From the NCBI GenBank assembly GCA_959347315.1, contig OY365812.1, forward strand, positions 2,227,382 to 2,291,381: DNA of 64,000 bases, in the 5' to 3' direction. The stretch is from Bimastos eiseni. Taxonomy: Eukaryota > Annelida > Clitellata > Crassiclitellata > Lumbricidae. A program made the translations under genes and the position numbers. Positions 62,575 through 64,000 of this stretch are shown here, piece by piece (positions within the stretch are counted from its first letter, which is position 1; every line of letters starts with the position of its first letter). The notes under the pieces are model-generated. The model ran no database searches and was not told the origin of the DNA. It saw only the letters and a list, made by a program, of their open reading frames with translations.

Positions 62575-62755
62575 TTGTCTGCAAGTCCCTTACAGTCTGC
62601 GCAAGGGTCTGCCAGTTCTGCAAGGGTCTCACTATCTCGGCAAGTGCCTCGCATTTTCTGCAATGGTCTTGCACGTTCAGTACCGTTTCTGCAGGACCTC
62701 AAGGTCGCTGCGAAGGTCCCACAGTTTCCGCAAAGTGCTCGCGATGGTCTGTTGA
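62575..62755. repeat. Degenerate minisatellite, about 20-26 bp units
   Basis: At least seven variants of GCAGTTTCTGCAAGGGTCT follow one another. Unit length drifts, so the array is old. It lies just beyond the stop codon of the right-edge gene. Confidence 0.7.
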
Positions 62756-62810
62756 TTAAAAATACAAAGGTATATTTTGAGACTCGACCATTTGATATTC
62801 AAATTCAAAT

Positions 62811-64000
62811 TCAGAGAGTCTCCGAAAGAAGAAGAGGTTCTCGGAAAGCGGAATGTCGACCGAATGAATTGGACGACTTCTTGGAACTCGACCCAGACTT
62901 TCCGTAAGGGTGATGTCGCTGGACTTGCCTCATCTCAGGGGATCTCGAACCGCGCTTCCGACTGGGTGAATACATCACCCTGGGCTTCTCAGGGGTGAAC
63001 CGTTCAGAGGATTCTGAGGAATAGCCTCGGGTGATCGGGGAAGCCTCGTAGTGAGGATGAGAACGAGAGAAGGGCGAATCAGAGAGATGACCGAGAAGCT
63101 CAAGGTGTTTGGCGAATAGCAAGGGGTTCATTCCCAAAACCATTTCCTCCGGTCTTATCTGGAGCATACCAGGAAGGTAACCGTCTCCCATCAGACCGGC
63201 TTTGGTGGCGAATTGCTGGTGGTAGAAGGGAGGAAGAGCCAGAGGGCCCCGAGCAGGCGATGCCTCGCCCTGGTACGAAAGACCAAACGGTAGTAGACCA
63301 TCGAGGGCCACTCCTGAAGAGAGACCTCGAAGGAATTCTTCCTGATGGAGGTGGGAGAGTAGCTGGTGACACACTGGGATGTCGGACAGTCCGTGGATCG
63401 TGCGATGGTCTGGCGACAGCTCAGCGGCGGCGGCCACGGCTGGACTGGTAAACGCTGTCAAAGGCTTTTCTAAGGTCAAACGACGAACCTGGTTAGCTCG
63501 CTCCTGCAGCAACGCAAGCTGAACCATCGATTGTAGCTCGAGGAACTGGTGAAGTATAAACCCCGGATCGAGTCCTTGCGGAGGGCTTGAAGGAAAACCA
63601 TTTCTTTCGCAAAGAGGATTCTGCCCCATGGGGCGTTTCTCTTCCATGGAATCGTGCGAGAATCTAGGGTACGGCGCTTCGTCTGGTACGGTGGGTGACG
63701 GGTGAGAAGGAGGTGACAGTGAGGAAAGAGAATCCCTCGAGGGGGTCCTGCGACCACTGCACCCTGGTGAGCTCAGCATACTGCTGCCCTCTGGTGACTG
63801 ACGATTGCACCAAAGACGAAGATCTTCAGGTCCCTCTTGGTCGAGGCTGTCTCCCTCTGTTGGTTGAATTCTACACAGCGCTTCTTCTGATCTGGTTCCC
63901 TTTCTGTCGTGGAAAGCCGGGTACCAGTCCCGTACGGCGTCATTTCCGCTGTCGGCGTCGATGAGTCTGGTGCCCTGCTGTCTGGTCGAATGAGACTGGT
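62811..64000 (-). CDS. Ser/Pro-rich protein, partial, unidentified
   Basis: The minus-strand frame is open from the window edge at 64000 to a TGA at 62811, at least 395 codons. An ATG lies at 63779, but the frame stays open 73 codons before it, so the true start or exon start is outside the window or unresolved. The protein has a Ser/Pro-rich part (SRDSLSSLSPPSHPSP), a hydrophobic helix-like stretch (LHQFLELQSMVQLALLQERA), a Pro/Gly/Leu-rich middle (GPLALPPFYHQQFATKAGL), and a basic Ser-rich C-terminus (SRKRGSRSPEM, SSSKKSSNSFG). Many SP and TP sites suggest a phosphorylated nuclear or regulatory protein. The DNA is clearly GC-richer than its surroundings, as expected for a real exon. I do not recognise the family. 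Confidence 0.6.
   Translation of the reverse strand, partial: QSHSTRQQGTRLIDADSGNDAVRDWYPAFHDRKGTRSEEALCRIQPTEGDSLDQEGPEDLRLWCNRQSPEGSSMLSSPGCSGRRTPSRDSLSSLSPPSHPSPTVPDEAPYPRFSHDSMEEKRPMGQNPLCERNGFPSSPPQGLDPGFILHQFLELQSMVQLALLQERANQVRRLTLEKPLTAFTSPAVAAAAELSPDHRTIHGLSDIPVCHQLLSHLHQEEFLRGLSSGVALDGLLPFGLSYQGEASPARGPLALPPFYHQQFATKAGLMGDGYLPGMLQIRPEEMVLGMNPLLFAKHLELLGHLSDSPFSRSHPHYEASPITRGYSSESSERFTPEKPRVMYSPSRKRGSRSPEMRQVQRHHPYGKSGSSSKKSSNSFGRHSAFREPLLLSETL

Overview
This is nuclear DNA of an invertebrate animal, AT-rich and gene-poor. The signs are genes split by GT-AG introns, animal-type transposable elements (Polinton, LINEs, hAT, Tc1/mariner, tRNA-derived SINE) and long tetranucleotide microsatellites. 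Nothing in it fixes the phylum. I see no bacterial features, no rRNA, no free-standing tRNA gene and no CRISPR array.

Only two stretches look like host genes. One is a minus-strand gene for a secreted von Willebrand factor A (vWA) domain protein. It reads from a TATA box near 25.23 kb through exons at 25.09, 22.95, 20.82, 19.85 and probably 19.65 kb, and intron phases agree at each junction I could test. The other is a Ser/Pro-rich reading frame on the minus strand at the right edge (62.8-64.0 kb), cut by the window end and not identified.

Layout. 0-7 kb: dispersed repeats, a LINE remnant and a 621-bp uninterrupted CAGA microsatellite. 7.4-9.3 kb: nested elements, with a hAT inside a hAT inside a LINE 3' end. 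9.7-19.2 kb: decayed LINE pieces, SINEs and a MITE lodged in a microsatellite. 19.6-25.3 kb: the vWA gene, with a SINE and a Tc1/mariner relic in its introns. 25,387-31,426: an internally deleted Polinton (Maverick) with both terminal inverted repeats and a perfect 6-bp target duplication; it ends about 150 bp from the vWA TATA box. 31.4-41.5 kb: tandem repeats, palindromes, a long dispersed repeat and LINE remnants, one of them possibly R2-like. 41,579-48,650: a full-length I-group LINE with an 11-bp target duplication, open ORF1 and ORF2, but a changed catalytic residue in its endonuclease. 49-62 kb: a decayed P/THAP-like transposon, MITEs, SINEs, an inverted repeat, a hAT remnant and many copies of a short SINE-like block.

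The most unusual points are the compact Polinton deletion derivative next to a host promoter, a 12-nt 3' motif (GTCGTTAAACTG) shared by the LINE family and the abundant SINE-like block, the endonuclease change in an otherwise intact LINE, and the nested hAT whose empty target is still present elsewhere in the window.
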